DNA of 64,000 nucleotides from Mesobacillus harenae (GTDB lineage: Bacteria > Bacillota > Bacilli > Bacillales > Cytobacillaceae). Both the position numbers and the translations under genes were made by a program. Below, piece by piece: positions 34,271 to 43,945 of this stretch. The number at the start of each line of letters is the position of its first letter. The stretch's first letter is position 1. The notes under the pieces are model-generated. The model was not told the origin of the DNA. It saw nothing but the letters and a program-made list of their open reading frames with translations, and did not search any database. The stretch spans positions 1 through 64,000 of the forward strand of contig NZ_JABUNR010000018.1 of NCBI RefSeq assembly GCF_013343715.1, read 5' to 3'.

Positions 34271-35089
34271 ATGAAACGTATACTGCTTTTAGGAGGATTT
34301 CTGCTGGCCGGCTGTTCTGATTCAACAGTCTCTGACCAGGACACTAATATTTCAGACCATCAACAAGAACATACAGAAACGGAATCGGATAACAAACCAG
34401 TTAACACGTCAGCTAACCAGTCTTCCGATGAGCAAAAACAAGCTCCAAAGGATAACCAAACTGATTCTTCGCCAGAAGACCAAAATTCTGAAACTGAGCG
34501 CAAAGAAAAGGTTCTTATTGATGCGCCTCATATAAATCAAACACCTGAACTCCAGAGGGGCTGTGAAGTAACCAGCCTGGCAATGATGTTAGGACATGCA
34601 GGGGTGTCGGTAGATAAAATGGAATTAGCAGCTAAAATTGACAGGGTGCCATTTCAAAAAAAAGGGGTGAAAGGTAATCCAAATAATGGGTTTGTTGGCA
34701 GCATGCGATCAATGGACCAGGATGGCTTTGGCGTTTATCATGAGCCAATCGTTGAACTGGCTGAATCTTATCTTCCCGGGAAAATCATTGACTTAACTGG
34801 AAAAAAGTTCGACGCAGTTTTAGATAAACTAGATCAAGGTAAGCCTGTCGTGGTCATTGTAACAAGCACTTTTGATAAGGTTCCCGAGGACAAATGGAAA
34901 ACATGGGAAACCAGCAGTGGAGAAATCGAGATAACTTATAACATGCACGCTGTTTTGGTGACAGGCTATGACAAGGAGAATCTTTATGTTAATGATCCAT
35001 TAGACAGCAAAAATCGCAAACTTGATAAAGCGGAATTTATAACAGGATGGAAGCAGTTTGGACAACAAGCCATTTCTTATGAAAGCTAA
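34271..35089 (+). CDS. C39-like peptidase-fold lipoprotein
   Basis: A 272-residue lipoprotein: MKRILLLGGFLLAGC puts the lipidated cysteine at 15. A Ser/Asp/Gln-rich linker runs to about 85. The rest is a peptidase_C39_2 papain-like domain with catalytic Cys in QRGCEVTSLAMML, His in NMHAVLVTGYD and Asp in YVNDPLD. AAAGGG eight bases upstream supports the ATG at 34271. It should act outside the membrane. Substrate unknown. It stands alone between yitT and the B12 riboswitch. Confidence 0.85.
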   Translation: MKRILLLGGFLLAGCSDSTVSDQDTNISDHQQEHTETESDNKPVNTSANQSSDEQKQAPKDNQTDSSPEDQNSETERKEKVLIDAPHINQTPELQRGCEVTSLAMMLGHAGVSVDKMELAAKIDRVPFQKKGVKGNPNNGFVGSMRSMDQDGFGVYHEPIVELAESYLPGKIIDLTGKKFDAVLDKLDQGKPVVVIVTSTFDKVPEDKWKTWETSSGEIEITYNMHAVLVTGYDKENLYVNDPLDSKNRKLDKAEFITGWKQFGQQAISYES

Positions 35090-35250
35090 CCTAACAATAG
35101 CAATGCTTAACCTTCCTGCTTTTTCAAGGTGTTGCCGTCTGTGTCCTTCAGCAGTTAAATTCGGTATTTTCCGACATAATTTCCATAAAAGCTTGTACTT
35201 TTGCTAAACCGTTGGTGTATAATTTGTTCTAGCGGAAAATTTCATAAAAA

Positions 35251-35428
35251 AAGAACAGGTGTTATCTAAAAGATTTAATCTTTATAGAGACATAATAGGG
35301 AAGTTGGTGAAAATCCAACGCGGTCCCGCCACTGTAAATGGGAGCTTTATGCAAATACCACTGTACAAACTGTATGGGAAGGTGCAAAAAGGCAATGACC
35401 ATGAGCCAGGAGACCTGCCTGTTTCTTG
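35251..35428 (+). ncRNA. Adenosylcobalamin riboswitch
   Basis: The conserved core is clear: GAACAGGTGTTA, then AATAGGGAAGTTGGTGAAAA, TCCAACGCGGTCCC, the B12 box GCCACTG (35328-35334), and GCCAGGAGACCTGCC (35405-35419) with a closing helix AAGAACAGG/CCTGTTTCTT. It lies upstream of the 14-gene B12 operon and should shut it off when adenosylcobalamin is abundant. Confidence 0.97.
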
Positions 35429-35499
35429 CACCAGCAAACCTACGAGGATAGGAGGTGTTTGACAGGCTTACATACCTTTTTAATTTATGTTACCTTTCC

Positions 35500-35532
35500 A
35501 AACATCTCCATGCCTTATGGAGATGTTTTTTT
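35500..35532 (+). terminator. Riboswitch expression-platform terminator
   Basis: AAACATCTCCAT pairs with ATGGAGATGTTT over a 5-base loop with a T-run. GGAGGTGTTT at 35451-35460 can pair with AAACATCTCC instead, which would form the antiterminator when no ligand is bound. Confidence 0.85.
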
Positions 35533-35608
35533 GTATGAAGAAGGAACCTTTTCTCTATATTACATTGAGGGACTAGGCTTCCATTTTAAAAATTTGGAGG
35601 AATGACAG

Positions 35609-36583
35609 ATGAAGAAGCTCTTATCATTATTACTAACCATTATGCTAGCTTTAGGGGTTTTGGCAGCTTGTGGGGAAAATGCAGAAGATGTACCAAATGA
35701 AAATCCGGCAACTGACCAGAATCAATCTGCTAATAAGGAATCAGATTTTCCAGTAACGATTACCGATGCACTTGATAATGAGGTTACAATTGAAGCAAAA
35801 CCAGAAAAAATTGTCTCTCTTATTCCAAGCAACACTGAAATTGCCTTTGGATTAGGGCTGGGCGAGCAGGTTGTCGGAGTATCCGACTTTGACAATTTTC
35901 CTGAAGAAACAGCTCAAAAAGAAAAGATTGGCGGAATGGAGTTTAATATTGAGAAAATTATTTCTTTAAGTCCTGATCTTGTACTTGCACACGCCTCAAG
36001 TGCTCATAACTCCGAAGCCGGACTGCAGCAGCTGAGAGATGCTGGGATCACTGTTCTCGTTGTAAATGATGCAACAAATTTTGAGGAAGTATATGAATCC
36101 ATCCAAATGGTTGGAAAAGCGTCAGGTGAATCAGAAAAAGCTGACGAACTTGTAGCTGATATGAAGGAGAAGCTTGATGGCATCAAAAACAAAGCTGCCG
36201 AGATCAATGAAGCGGATAGAAAGTCTGTCTTTGTTGAGGTCTCACCCGCTCCTGAAATTTACACCGCTGGAACCAACACTTTTATGGATGAAATGCTTAA
36301 GTTAATCAATGCCGAAAATGTTGTAACAGAAGAAGGCTGGCCGAAGATGGACCCGGAAGCTGTTATCGAAAAAAATCCAGATGTGATTATCACAACTCAC
36401 GGATATTATACAGAGAATCCAGTTGAAAATGTTATGAGCCGTGACGGCTGGCAGGATATTACAGCTGTTACAAACAAGCAAGTGGTTGATGTGGACTCCG
36501 ATATGGTCACCCGCACAGGCCCAAGGCTTGTTGAAGGAGTAGAGGCACTTGCAAAAGCTATTTATCCAGACAAATTTGAATAA
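35609..36583 (+). CDS. btuF: Corrinoid ABC transporter binding lipoprotein
   Basis: First gene of the B12 operon. The 324-residue protein has a lipobox (ALGVLAAC, Cys21) and a BtuF-type class-III binding fold: PEKIVSLIPSNTEIAFGLGLG, VVGVSDFDNFPEE, and the C-terminal TRTGPRLVEGVEALAKAIYP. GGAGG lies eight bases before ATG. It captures cobalamin or cobinamide outside the cell for BtuC and BtuD. Confidence 0.92.
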   Translation: MKKLLSLLLTIMLALGVLAACGENAEDVPNENPATDQNQSANKESDFPVTITDALDNEVTIEAKPEKIVSLIPSNTEIAFGLGLGEQVVGVSDFDNFPEETAQKEKIGGMEFNIEKIISLSPDLVLAHASSAHNSEAGLQQLRDAGITVLVVNDATNFEEVYESIQMVGKASGESEKADELVADMKEKLDGIKNKAAEINEADRKSVFVEVSPAPEIYTAGTNTFMDEMLKLINAENVVTEEGWPKMDPEAVIEKNPDVIITTHGYYTENPVENVMSRDGWQDITAVTNKQVVDVDSDMVTRTGPRLVEGVEALAKAIYPDKFE

Positions 36584-37607
36584 TAAAGTTGTTGCGTATA
36601 TAACGGCTTCGCTTTTTTTGGTTATCGCTATGCTGCTGGGAATATCTATTGGTACTGTCTCAGTCCCAGTTCTGGACATAATAAAGATCATAGGTGCAAA
36701 AATTTTCCGCATATCAATTAATGAAACGATTGATCCAATGTATACGAATATCGTCTTGAATATTCGGCTGCCCAGGGTCGTTTTAGCAGGATTAGTAGGG
36801 GCGTCTCTCGCAATTGCGGGGGCCGCCTTTCAAGGTTTACTTAGAAACCCGCTAGCTGATCCATACACACTTGGAGTCTCCTCGGGAGCTTCTGTAGGTG
36901 CTGTGCTCACTCTGTTCTTTGGTATCAGCATCCCCTTTGCAGGTTTATTTACCTTGCCTCTAATGAGTATCTTGTTTTCTTTTATTACGATTTTTATTGT
37001 GCTGATGTTCGCCCGGAAGGTTGAACGCACGATGAAGGTTGAGACGATTATATTAACAGGCATTATTTTTAGCTCTTTTCTTGGGTCGCTTATTTCCCTG
37101 ATGATTTCCCTTACTGGAGAAGAATTAAGACAAATTATCGGCTGGCTTCTCGGAAGTGTCTCGATGAGAGGCTGGGCCTATATAAATATCATTCTCCCTT
37201 TCTTTATTCTTGGTTCTCTTTTGCTCTTGGTAAACAGCAGGGAACTTAATGCAATGTCTTTTGGAGAGGAAAAAGCCCAGTATATGGGGGTTAATGTCCA
37301 AAAAAGAAAGATGATGGTGCTAATTGCGGGCTCGATATTAACAGGAGCGGCTGTAGCTGTATCTGGGACAATTGGCTTTGTTGGCTTGGTTATCCCCCAC
37401 TTGGCAAGACTGCTATGGGGCCCAGACCATAAGCATTTACTGCCACTGTCGATCCTGGTTGGTGCAGGTTTCCTTATTCTCGCGGATCTAGCTGCTCGTA
37501 CGGTCATTTCCCCTACCGAGCTGCCAATAGGCGTTATTACTGCGCTGATTGGTGCACCAGTGTTTGGCGTTATTTTAATGAAAAGAAGAACGGAAAGAAG
37601 AGGATAA
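36549..37607 (+). CDS. btuC: Corrinoid ABC transporter permease
   Basis: A FecCD-family permease of up to 352 residues with about ten helices; VLNIRLPRVVLAGLVGASLAIAG and GTIGFVGLVIPHLARLLWGPDHK (in parts) are conserved. The TTG at 36549 lies inside the end of btuF with AAGGAG ten bases upstream; TTG at 36576 is an alternative. Overlap suggests coupling with btuF. It forms the membrane channel for corrinoid uptake. Confidence 0.9.
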   Translation: MQKLFIQTNLNNKVVAYITASLFLVIAMLLGISIGTVSVPVLDIIKIIGAKIFRISINETIDPMYTNIVLNIRLPRVVLAGLVGASLAIAGAAFQGLLRNPLADPYTLGVSSGASVGAVLTLFFGISIPFAGLFTLPLMSILFSFITIFIVLMFARKVERTMKVETIILTGIIFSSFLGSLISLMISLTGEELRQIIGWLLGSVSMRGWAYINIILPFFILGSLLLLVNSRELNAMSFGEEKAQYMGVNVQKRKMMVLIAGSILTGAAVAVSGTIGFVGLVIPHLARLLWGPDHKHLLPLSILVGAGFLILADLAARTVISPTELPIGVITALIGAPVFGVILMKRRTERRG

Positions 37608-39083
37608 ATGATGCTAAGCGTTCAACATCTAACAGGAGGGTACGTTGGAGACTCAGTTGTAAAGGATGTCTCATTTGAAGTGGATAAAGGTCTTTTGTTT
37701 GGAATCTTGGGGCCTAATGGCAGCGGAAAAACAACATTGCTCAAAATGTTGAGCGGACTTCTTCCTTTTACAAATGGTGAAGTTCTTTTAAACAAAAAAT
37801 CCATAAAAGAGTATTCATCCAAGGAATTGGCCAAAATGATGGCTGTTCTTCCCCAGCATTCTGTCCAGTCCTTTTCTTATACTGTACAAGAGACCGTGGC
37901 GCTTGGCCGCTATGCCCACCAAAAGGGATGGTTTCAGAATTGGTCAGAAGCGGATGAACAGATTGTTCAAAGAGTAATGGAGCAAACTGGAGTTATTCAG
38001 TTCAAGAACCATGATATTCAGGAGCTGTCTGGTGGAGAACGGCAGCGCGTTTTTTTAGCTCAAGCCCTGGCACAAGAGCCGAAAATATTGCTTCTTGATG
38101 AACCAACTAACCATCTTGATCTTTCCTATCAAAAGGATTTGCTTGACTTGTTAAAAGGCTGGACAACGGACCGAAGCCTCACTGTTGTTTCCATTTTTCA
38201 TGATCTGAATTTGGCGAGCCTCTATTGTGATCGTCTGCTTCTTCTGGAGAATGGAAAAGTTAATATTAATGATGTTCCAAATGAGGTGCTCCAGGAAGAA
38301 AGGATTCGTTCTGTCTATCAGACGAAAATCCAGAAACAGCCCCACCCTAAGGTGCCTGCTCCGCAGATGGTCATGCTGCCGGAGTCCCTTTCAATGGATA
38401 AACAGCCAATCATAATCGATCAATCCTTTTTTATAAGGTCAGCTGATGATCATATTGCCCTTAGATCCCCTATCCCCCTTAGAACAATGTCATCAGGTGT
38501 TGTTGGATCTGGAACTGGTTGGCATCAAGTATTTGTGAATCGCCATGTTTCAAAAGATTATAATTGCAGTAACCACCGTAAAGAAATGATCGACTATTTA
38601 AAAGCTCATGGGTTTGAACCTGGGGAAACAGTGGGAATGATGACAGCCGTTATGCTTGAAGATGTCAGCCATCAACTTATTAATGCTGAGGACTTTTCTA
38701 TATTTATTGTTGTTACTGCTGGAGTCGGTAATGCAGTTGATGCAGCCAGAAGTGAGATGCATTCCTTTCAGATTACTCCGGGAACCATTAATACATGGAT
38801 GTTTGTCAGCGGAGAATTAACAGAGGAGGCCTTTATCCAGAGTATAATGACAGCAACTGAAGCAAAGGTCAAGGCAATGGAAGATCTGAAGGTGCAGGAT
38901 GCTGTTACAGGAACCATTGCAACAGGAACCTCAACGGACAGCATATTAATCGCTGCAACCCAGCGAGGGGCCCAACTCGAGTTTGCTGGTACAATAACTC
39001 CGCTTGGAAGAACAATTGGAAAAGGTGTTTATTCCTGTACTGTAGAAGCCATTAAAAAAAGCAGACAAAGGATAAGAACATGA
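37608..39083 (+). CDS. Fusion of corrinoid importer ATPase (BtuD) and adenosylcobinamide amidohydrolase (CbiZ)
   Basis: A 491-residue two-domain protein. Residues 1-250 are an ABC ATPase: Walker A GPNGSGKT (35-42), signature LSGGERQR, Walker B ILLLDEPTNHLD. Residues about 285-488 match CbiZ, with SSGVVGSGTGWHQVFVNRHV, MTAVMLEDVSHQ, TAGVGNAVDA and TGTSTDSILIAATQ. CbiZ cuts the amide linking adenosylcobinamide to its aminopropanol arm, giving adenosylcobyric acid, so cells can rebuild the nucleotide loop from foreign corrinoids. The fusion couples uptake with remodelling. It begins right after the btuC stop codon. Confidence 0.9.
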   Translation: MMLSVQHLTGGYVGDSVVKDVSFEVDKGLLFGILGPNGSGKTTLLKMLSGLLPFTNGEVLLNKKSIKEYSSKELAKMMAVLPQHSVQSFSYTVQETVALGRYAHQKGWFQNWSEADEQIVQRVMEQTGVIQFKNHDIQELSGGERQRVFLAQALAQEPKILLLDEPTNHLDLSYQKDLLDLLKGWTTDRSLTVVSIFHDLNLASLYCDRLLLLENGKVNINDVPNEVLQEERIRSVYQTKIQKQPHPKVPAPQMVMLPESLSMDKQPIIIDQSFFIRSADDHIALRSPIPLRTMSSGVVGSGTGWHQVFVNRHVSKDYNCSNHRKEMIDYLKAHGFEPGETVGMMTAVMLEDVSHQLINAEDFSIFIVVTAGVGNAVDAARSEMHSFQITPGTINTWMFVSGELTEEAFIQSIMTATEAKVKAMEDLKVQDAVTGTIATGTSTDSILIAATQRGAQLEFAGTITPLGRTIGKGVYSCTVEAIKKSRQRIRT

Positions 39084-40045
39084 TTTTGCATCATTTGATT
39101 GCACTTACAATTGCCATTATCATTGACTTAATCATTGGAGATCCCCCCCACTTGCCCCACCCTGTCAGATGGATTGGTTCCCTCATTTATAAACTTGAAA
39201 AAGGCTTGAATAAGGGTAGAACAAAAAAACTCAATGGAACTGTTATGCTGATGGCTGTTTTGACCATCATCGGGGGAACCTCCTTGCTGATTATCAGCTG
39301 CTTATATTGGATTCATCCAGCTGCAGCTATCCTGGGAGAGGCAATATTAATATCAACAACGATCGCACAGAAAAGCCTTAAAGAAGCAGCACTATCCATA
39401 TTCGATCCTCTGAAAAAAGGGGATATCGAAATGGCCCGGCAGAACGTGGCTTATATTGTAGGCAGGGACACTGAAAAACTAGACGAACCGGAAATCGTAA
39501 GGGCTGCGGTTGAAACTGTTGCCGAAAATACGAGTGACGGGATTACCGCCCCACTTTTTTGGGCGTTAATAGGAGGCGCTCCCCTAGCCCTCATGTACCG
39601 GGCTATTAATACTTGTGATTCAATTGTAGGCTATCGCAATGAAAAATATAAAGAATTTGGCTGGGCCTCTGCTCGTTTAGATGATGTAGTAAATTGGATT
39701 CCGAGCAGACTGACAGCCTTCAGTATGCTGATAGGTAATCGGCCCGAATCAATCAGCCGTATGCAGGCCTGGAAGATTGTCTTCCGAGATGCAAAAAAGC
39801 ATCCTAGCCCAAACAGCGGCTGGGGTGAAGCTGCAGTGGCTGCTATTTTAGGAATCCAGCTCGGCGGAATCAATTATTATAAAGGAATTGTATCAGACCG
39901 GGCAAAAATGGGTGATGCACGGGTACCTATACAAAAAAGCCATATACTTAAAACCAATCATATTGTGTTACGAACAACGCCATTATTCTTATTACTGCTT
40001 TGGTTAGGAGGAATATTCTTTGAATTGGCCTTCACATGGCTCTAA
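39080..40045 (+). CDS. cbiB: Adenosylcobinamide-phosphate synthase
   Basis: A 321-residue membrane protein of the CbiB/CobD family: IIDLIIGDPPHLPHPVRWIG at the start, AENTSDGITAPLFWALIGGAPLALMYRAINT (in part) and SPNSGWGEAAVAAILGIQLGG. It joins adenosylcobyric acid to aminopropanol phosphate (or the amine). It overlaps the fusion gene by 4 bp. It uses the cobyric acid made by CbiZ and CbiP and the amine made by CobD. Confidence 0.95.
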   Translation: MILHHLIALTIAIIIDLIIGDPPHLPHPVRWIGSLIYKLEKGLNKGRTKKLNGTVMLMAVLTIIGGTSLLIISCLYWIHPAAAILGEAILISTTIAQKSLKEAALSIFDPLKKGDIEMARQNVAYIVGRDTEKLDEPEIVRAAVETVAENTSDGITAPLFWALIGGAPLALMYRAINTCDSIVGYRNEKYKEFGWASARLDDVVNWIPSRLTAFSMLIGNRPESISRMQAWKIVFRDAKKHPSPNSGWGEAAVAAILGIQLGGINYYKGIVSDRAKMGDARVPIQKSHILKTNHIVLRTTPLFLLLLWLGGIFFELAFTWL

Positions 40046-41099
40046 TCCTAAGTATTTATATGAGGCTCTCAATATTCCAATGCCTGATATTAAAATAGAT
40101 TTTAGTGCAAATATTAATCCGTTCGGTCCTCCCCCTATTCTAAAAGAGAATTGGGCTACTCTATTAAATGTGATTTCGGACTATCCTGATCCGCATGGGT
40201 ATCGTTTAAAGAAATTATTAGCTGAAAAAGAAGGTCTGAATGAAAGCCAGATTTTAATCGGTAATGGAGGAGCTGAACTAATTGCCCTTGTTGGCAGAAT
40301 TCTCGCCAAGAAAAAAGTTGTAATCGTACAGCCTGCCTTCTCAGAATACGAAGAAGCCTGCAGAGTGAATGACTGCAAGATTAAGTATCACCTGCTAGCA
40401 CCGCCCAGCTGGGAGCTGGACGTCAATGAACTATCTTTAAAACTAGATGATGCAGATGCCTTATTTCTGTGTAATCCTAGTAATCCCACTGGTGTTTATT
40501 ATTCAAAAGCAATTGTTTTAAACGTTCTTAAGAAATGCCAAGAAAACGATTGTCTCCTCATTTTAGATGAAGCTTTTTTTGATTTTGTCACAGACTATGA
40601 ATCGATTGTCGAGCACATAAAAACATCCCGGCACTTGATTGTAATTAGATCAATGACTAAAATGTTCGCCATTCCCGGCTTGCGCCTTGGCTATTTGGCG
40701 GCTGATTCAGCCAATATTTCAAAAGCGGCAGCCTATCAGCCTCATTGGAGTGTAAACGCACTTGCATTGAAGGCAGGTGAATGGTGTCTTAAAAGCGAAG
40801 AATATAGAATTGAAACGATAAAGTATACTGAAATAGAGCGAGCGAAGCTGTTTGCTTTTTACAAAAAATACGGATACAAAGTTTCCCCATCCCGTACCAA
40901 TTTTTATTTATTGAGAGATCCATCTTTAAAAAACCAACTACCATTATTAGAGTTTTTAACCGGAAAAGGCCTCATTCCGAGACATACGATGAACTTTCCA
41001 GGACTTGAGGGTGAATGGCTGCGGTTTGCCATTAAATCTTCAAACGATAATGACAAACTCTTGGAGGCGTTCGAAAAATGGCAGACTCATCGTCTTTAA
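40020..41099 (+). CDS. cobD: L-threonine-O-3-phosphate decarboxylase
   Basis: A 359-residue PLP enzyme of aminotransferase class I/II fold. The PLP lysine is Lys214 in SMTKMFAIPGLRLGY, with ALFLCNPSNPTG and LLILDEAFFDF before it. Start TTG at 40020 lies within the end of cbiB, with GGAGG seven bases upstream. It makes (R)-1-amino-2-propanol phosphate for the nucleotide-loop linker. Histidinol-phosphate aminotransferase is a relative, but the operon context decides. Confidence 0.93.
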   Translation: MNWPSHGSNPKYLYEALNIPMPDIKIDFSANINPFGPPPILKENWATLLNVISDYPDPHGYRLKKLLAEKEGLNESQILIGNGGAELIALVGRILAKKKVVIVQPAFSEYEEACRVNDCKIKYHLLAPPSWELDVNELSLKLDDADALFLCNPSNPTGVYYSKAIVLNVLKKCQENDCLLILDEAFFDFVTDYESIVEHIKTSRHLIVIRSMTKMFAIPGLRLGYLAADSANISKAAAYQPHWSVNALALKAGEWCLKSEEYRIETIKYTEIERAKLFAFYKKYGYKVSPSRTNFYLLRDPSLKNQLPLLEFLTGKGLIPRHTMNFPGLEGEWLRFAIKSSNDNDKLLEAFEKWQTHRL

Positions 41100-41659
41100 T
41101 CTTTATAAGCGGCGGAGTCCGAAGCGGAAAAAGCAGTTTTGCAGAAAAGATTGCGGCAGATGAGGCGGCCCTTAGAAAAGCCGGCCTTCATTACATAGCT
41201 ACAGCCCAAATAAGTGATACCGAAATGAAGGAAAGAGTTGCCCACCATAGAACAGACCGGCTTAACAGCGGACACATCTGGAAAACCTGGGAACAGCCTG
41301 TCCGGCTTTTGGAGCTCGCAAATTCTTTTGATTCTCATGATATAGTATTGCTCGATTGTTTGACCACGCTGTTGAACAATGAATTTTTCAAAGCAGATAT
41401 GCAATGGAAGGATCATCTCTTTCAAGAGTGCATCATTCAATCGATTCTTGCTGGAATTACTCAAATAAAATCTAACTGTCAGCTCTTAATTATTGTAAGT
41501 AACGAGGTTCTCAATGATTCAACTCAAAATAATGAGCTTGTCCTTACCTATCAAAAAATGCTAGGAGAACTTCATCAGCACATCGTATCTATGGCAGAGC
41601 AGGCATTTCTCGTAGAAAGTGGGATTCCTCTGGCCATGAAAGGAGCGGACTGTTTATGA
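41078..41659 (+). CDS. cobU: Adenosylcobinamide kinase/guanylyltransferase
   Basis: A 193-residue enzyme with P-loop GGVRSGKSS near residue 12, then HYIATAQISDTEMKERVAHHR (in part) with the guanylylated His region and LLDCLTTLLNN. It phosphorylates adenosylcobinamide and transfers GMP to it. It overlaps cobD and touches cbiP by 4 bp. Confidence 0.93.
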   Translation: MADSSSLIFISGGVRSGKSSFAEKIAADEAALRKAGLHYIATAQISDTEMKERVAHHRTDRLNSGHIWKTWEQPVRLLELANSFDSHDIVLLDCLTTLLNNEFFKADMQWKDHLFQECIIQSILAGITQIKSNCQLLIIVSNEVLNDSTQNNELVLTYQKMLGELHQHIVSMAEQAFLVESGIPLAMKGADCL

Positions 41660-43167
41660 AAGGAATTATGGTTCTTGGAACTTCCTCAGATGTCGGAAAA
41701 AGCTTGATCGCCACCGCTATATGCAGAGCATTTGCCAATAATGGGTTTAAGGTAGCTCCCTTTAAGTCACAAAACATGTCCAATAACTCCTATGTCACAG
41801 TGGATGGAATGGAAATAGGAAGAGCCCAGGGTATTCAAGCTGAAGCAGCAAAAACAACGGCAACAGTCTGGATGAATCCTATCCTGCTGAAGCCTAGATC
41901 AGACCAGCATTCAGAAATTGTTTTATGTGGGAAAGCGATAGACACCTTAACTGGACGTGGCTACCGTGAATCATTTTACGAAACAGGGCTTACTACGATC
42001 CGCAACTCCCTCAATAAACTGGCAGAGGATTATGAAGTACTTGTTTCTGAAGGAGCCGGCAGCCCCGTAGAGATCAATCTAAAAGAAAGAGAACTTGTCA
42101 ATATGAAGGTGGCGGAAATGGCTGATTTACCGGTCATATTGGTAGCAGATATTGACCGTGGTGGTGTTTTTGCCAGCATTATTGGAACTTTAGAATTATT
42201 TACTGCTGAGGAAAGGGCAAGGGTTAAGGGGCTCCTTATTAATAAGTTCCGAGGTGATCCTAGCCTGTTTGAAGATGGGGTCAAGTGGCTTGAAGACAAG
42301 ACGGGCATTCCTGTACTTGGTGTTCTCCCTTACATCGAAAATCATATGATCGATAGCGAGGATTCATTATCCCTGCCAGCTTTCTCAAGCAAAAAAAAAT
42401 CCCTTCTCGATATAGCCGTGATTAAGCCGCCGTATATTTCAAATTATAGTGATATTGAACCATTCTATTATGAACCGGATGCTGCAATACGCTGGGTAAG
42501 CCAACTATCTGAAATAGGCAAACCAGATGCAGTGATATTGCCAGGAACAAAAAGTACGATCCGAGATTTACAGCACTTCAAGTTGTCAGGCATCGCTGAT
42601 TGGCTAATAGACTTCGCAAAAAGTGGAGGGCATATTATAGGTATATGCGGTGGTTATCAAATGCTCGGCCGATTATTGATTGATCAGGAAGGAACCGATA
42701 CTGGCAGCCTTTCTACAAATGAAACAGGGCTCGGTCTTATTCCCGCTAACACGTATTTTCAAAAAGAAAAAAACACTGTTAGAGCAAGTGGCTTTTTACA
42801 TCCTATGACTAGCATCAAAAATGAAAATATGATCGAAGGCTTTGAAATTCACTATGGGAATACGATAGTTGAAAATGAACAGCACTTCCTCCTTTTAAAT
42901 AATGGCCAGCCAGAAGGTTATTTCGCAAACGACGGCAAAATCATTGGCACTTATATTCATCATATTTTTCACAATGACAGCTGGAGAGCAGAGTGGCTGA
43001 ACATTTTACGGAAAGCCAAGGGAATTCCCTTGCAGGAAACGGTACATATAAGTCAGCTTAAGGACAAAAAGTACGATGAACTGGCTGCTAAATTGGTGGA
43101 ACACGTTGATTGGGAAACACTTGTAGACATTACAATAAATTGGAGCACTGACCATGAGCTGGCTTAA
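41656..43167 (+). CDS. cbiP: Cobyric acid synthase (glutamine-hydrolysing)
   Basis: A 503-residue protein: ATP-binding GTSSDVGKS (8-16) and FKSQNMSNNSYVT at the N-terminus, ADIDRGGVFASIIGT in the middle, and a class-I glutaminase domain with the nucleophile Cys in GHIIGICGGYQMLG and His in IGTYIHHIF. It amidates four side chains of adenosylcobyrinic acid diamide. As no ring-building genes are nearby, it probably serves salvage of incomplete corrinoids. Confidence 0.93.
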   Translation: MKGIMVLGTSSDVGKSLIATAICRAFANNGFKVAPFKSQNMSNNSYVTVDGMEIGRAQGIQAEAAKTTATVWMNPILLKPRSDQHSEIVLCGKAIDTLTGRGYRESFYETGLTTIRNSLNKLAEDYEVLVSEGAGSPVEINLKERELVNMKVAEMADLPVILVADIDRGGVFASIIGTLELFTAEERARVKGLLINKFRGDPSLFEDGVKWLEDKTGIPVLGVLPYIENHMIDSEDSLSLPAFSSKKKSLLDIAVIKPPYISNYSDIEPFYYEPDAAIRWVSQLSEIGKPDAVILPGTKSTIRDLQHFKLSGIADWLIDFAKSGGHIIGICGGYQMLGRLLIDQEGTDTGSLSTNETGLGLIPANTYFQKEKNTVRASGFLHPMTSIKNENMIEGFEIHYGNTIVENEQHFLLLNNGQPEGYFANDGKIIGTYIHHIFHNDSWRAEWLNILRKAKGIPLQETVHISQLKDKKYDELAAKLVEHVDWETLVDITINWSTDHELA

Positions 43168-43945
43168 AGGTTTGTTAATTAATTTACAGTTTTTCACCAC
43201 GATCCCAATCCCTTTTGCATTGCCAATGGATGAGGGCCATATCCGAAAAGCAATCAAAACATTTCCATTGCTTGGTTTGTTTCAGGGAGCCATTTACGCT
43301 TTTCTTCTATTTATGTTAATCGAATGGTCCCCCTTCTCTAATTTGACTGCTGCTTTTTTCGTGTGGCTTGCTGCAATATTGCTGACTGGCGGCATCCATC
43401 TTGATGGCTGGATAGATGCGAGCGACGCGTTTTTTTCTTATCGTGATCAGGAAAAAAGGCTGGAGATCATGAAAGATCCCAGAACCGGTGCCTTTGGTGT
43501 CCTGTCAGTCATTGTTCTGCTGGCCGCCAAGTTTTTATTTATTTATGAAACCATTCAAATGCTTGAGCCCTTAACCTATATTTTCATAGTTTTCATTCCT
43601 TTCTTTAGTAAAATGGTTATGGGGGCACTACTGGTCAGAGTAAAGGCAGCTAAAAAGGAAGGTCTAGGTTCGCTATTTAAAAAAGCAGCCAAGAAATATA
43701 CCCTGGTCATTTTTCCGATTTATCTTATGATCATTCTGGCTGCAGCGGCTTTGCTTTCCCTACAGACACTATCTGGGATTGTTTGCTTTATTGTTGTTTC
43801 TTTCCTTCTGCTGCTCATTCTTCAAAAAAAAATAATTCACTGGTTTGGGGGACTTACGGGTGATGTCCTCGGTGCAAGTTCAGAAGGGACAGAGGTGCTT
43901 TTATGGATGACATTGTGGCTATTACATTATTTCGCCATGGGCTAA
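43154..43945 (+). CDS. cobS: Adenosylcobinamide-GDP ribazoletransferase
   Basis: A 263-residue membrane protein with the CobS signature LLTGGIHLDGWIDASDAFFSY and KDPRTGAFGVLSVIVLL, plus five or more helices. It joins adenosylcobinamide-GDP with alpha-ribazole (or its phosphate), the last assembly step. It overlaps cbiP by 14 bp and the next gene by 43 bp. Confidence 0.94.
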   Translation: MSWLKGLLINLQFFTTIPIPFALPMDEGHIRKAIKTFPLLGLFQGAIYAFLLFMLIEWSPFSNLTAAFFVWLAAILLTGGIHLDGWIDASDAFFSYRDQEKRLEIMKDPRTGAFGVLSVIVLLAAKFLFIYETIQMLEPLTYIFIVFIPFFSKMVMGALLVRVKAAKKEGLGSLFKKAAKKYTLVIFPIYLMIILAAAALLSLQTLSGIVCFIVVSFLLLLILQKKIIHWFGGLTGDVLGASSEGTEVLLWMTLWLLHYFAMG

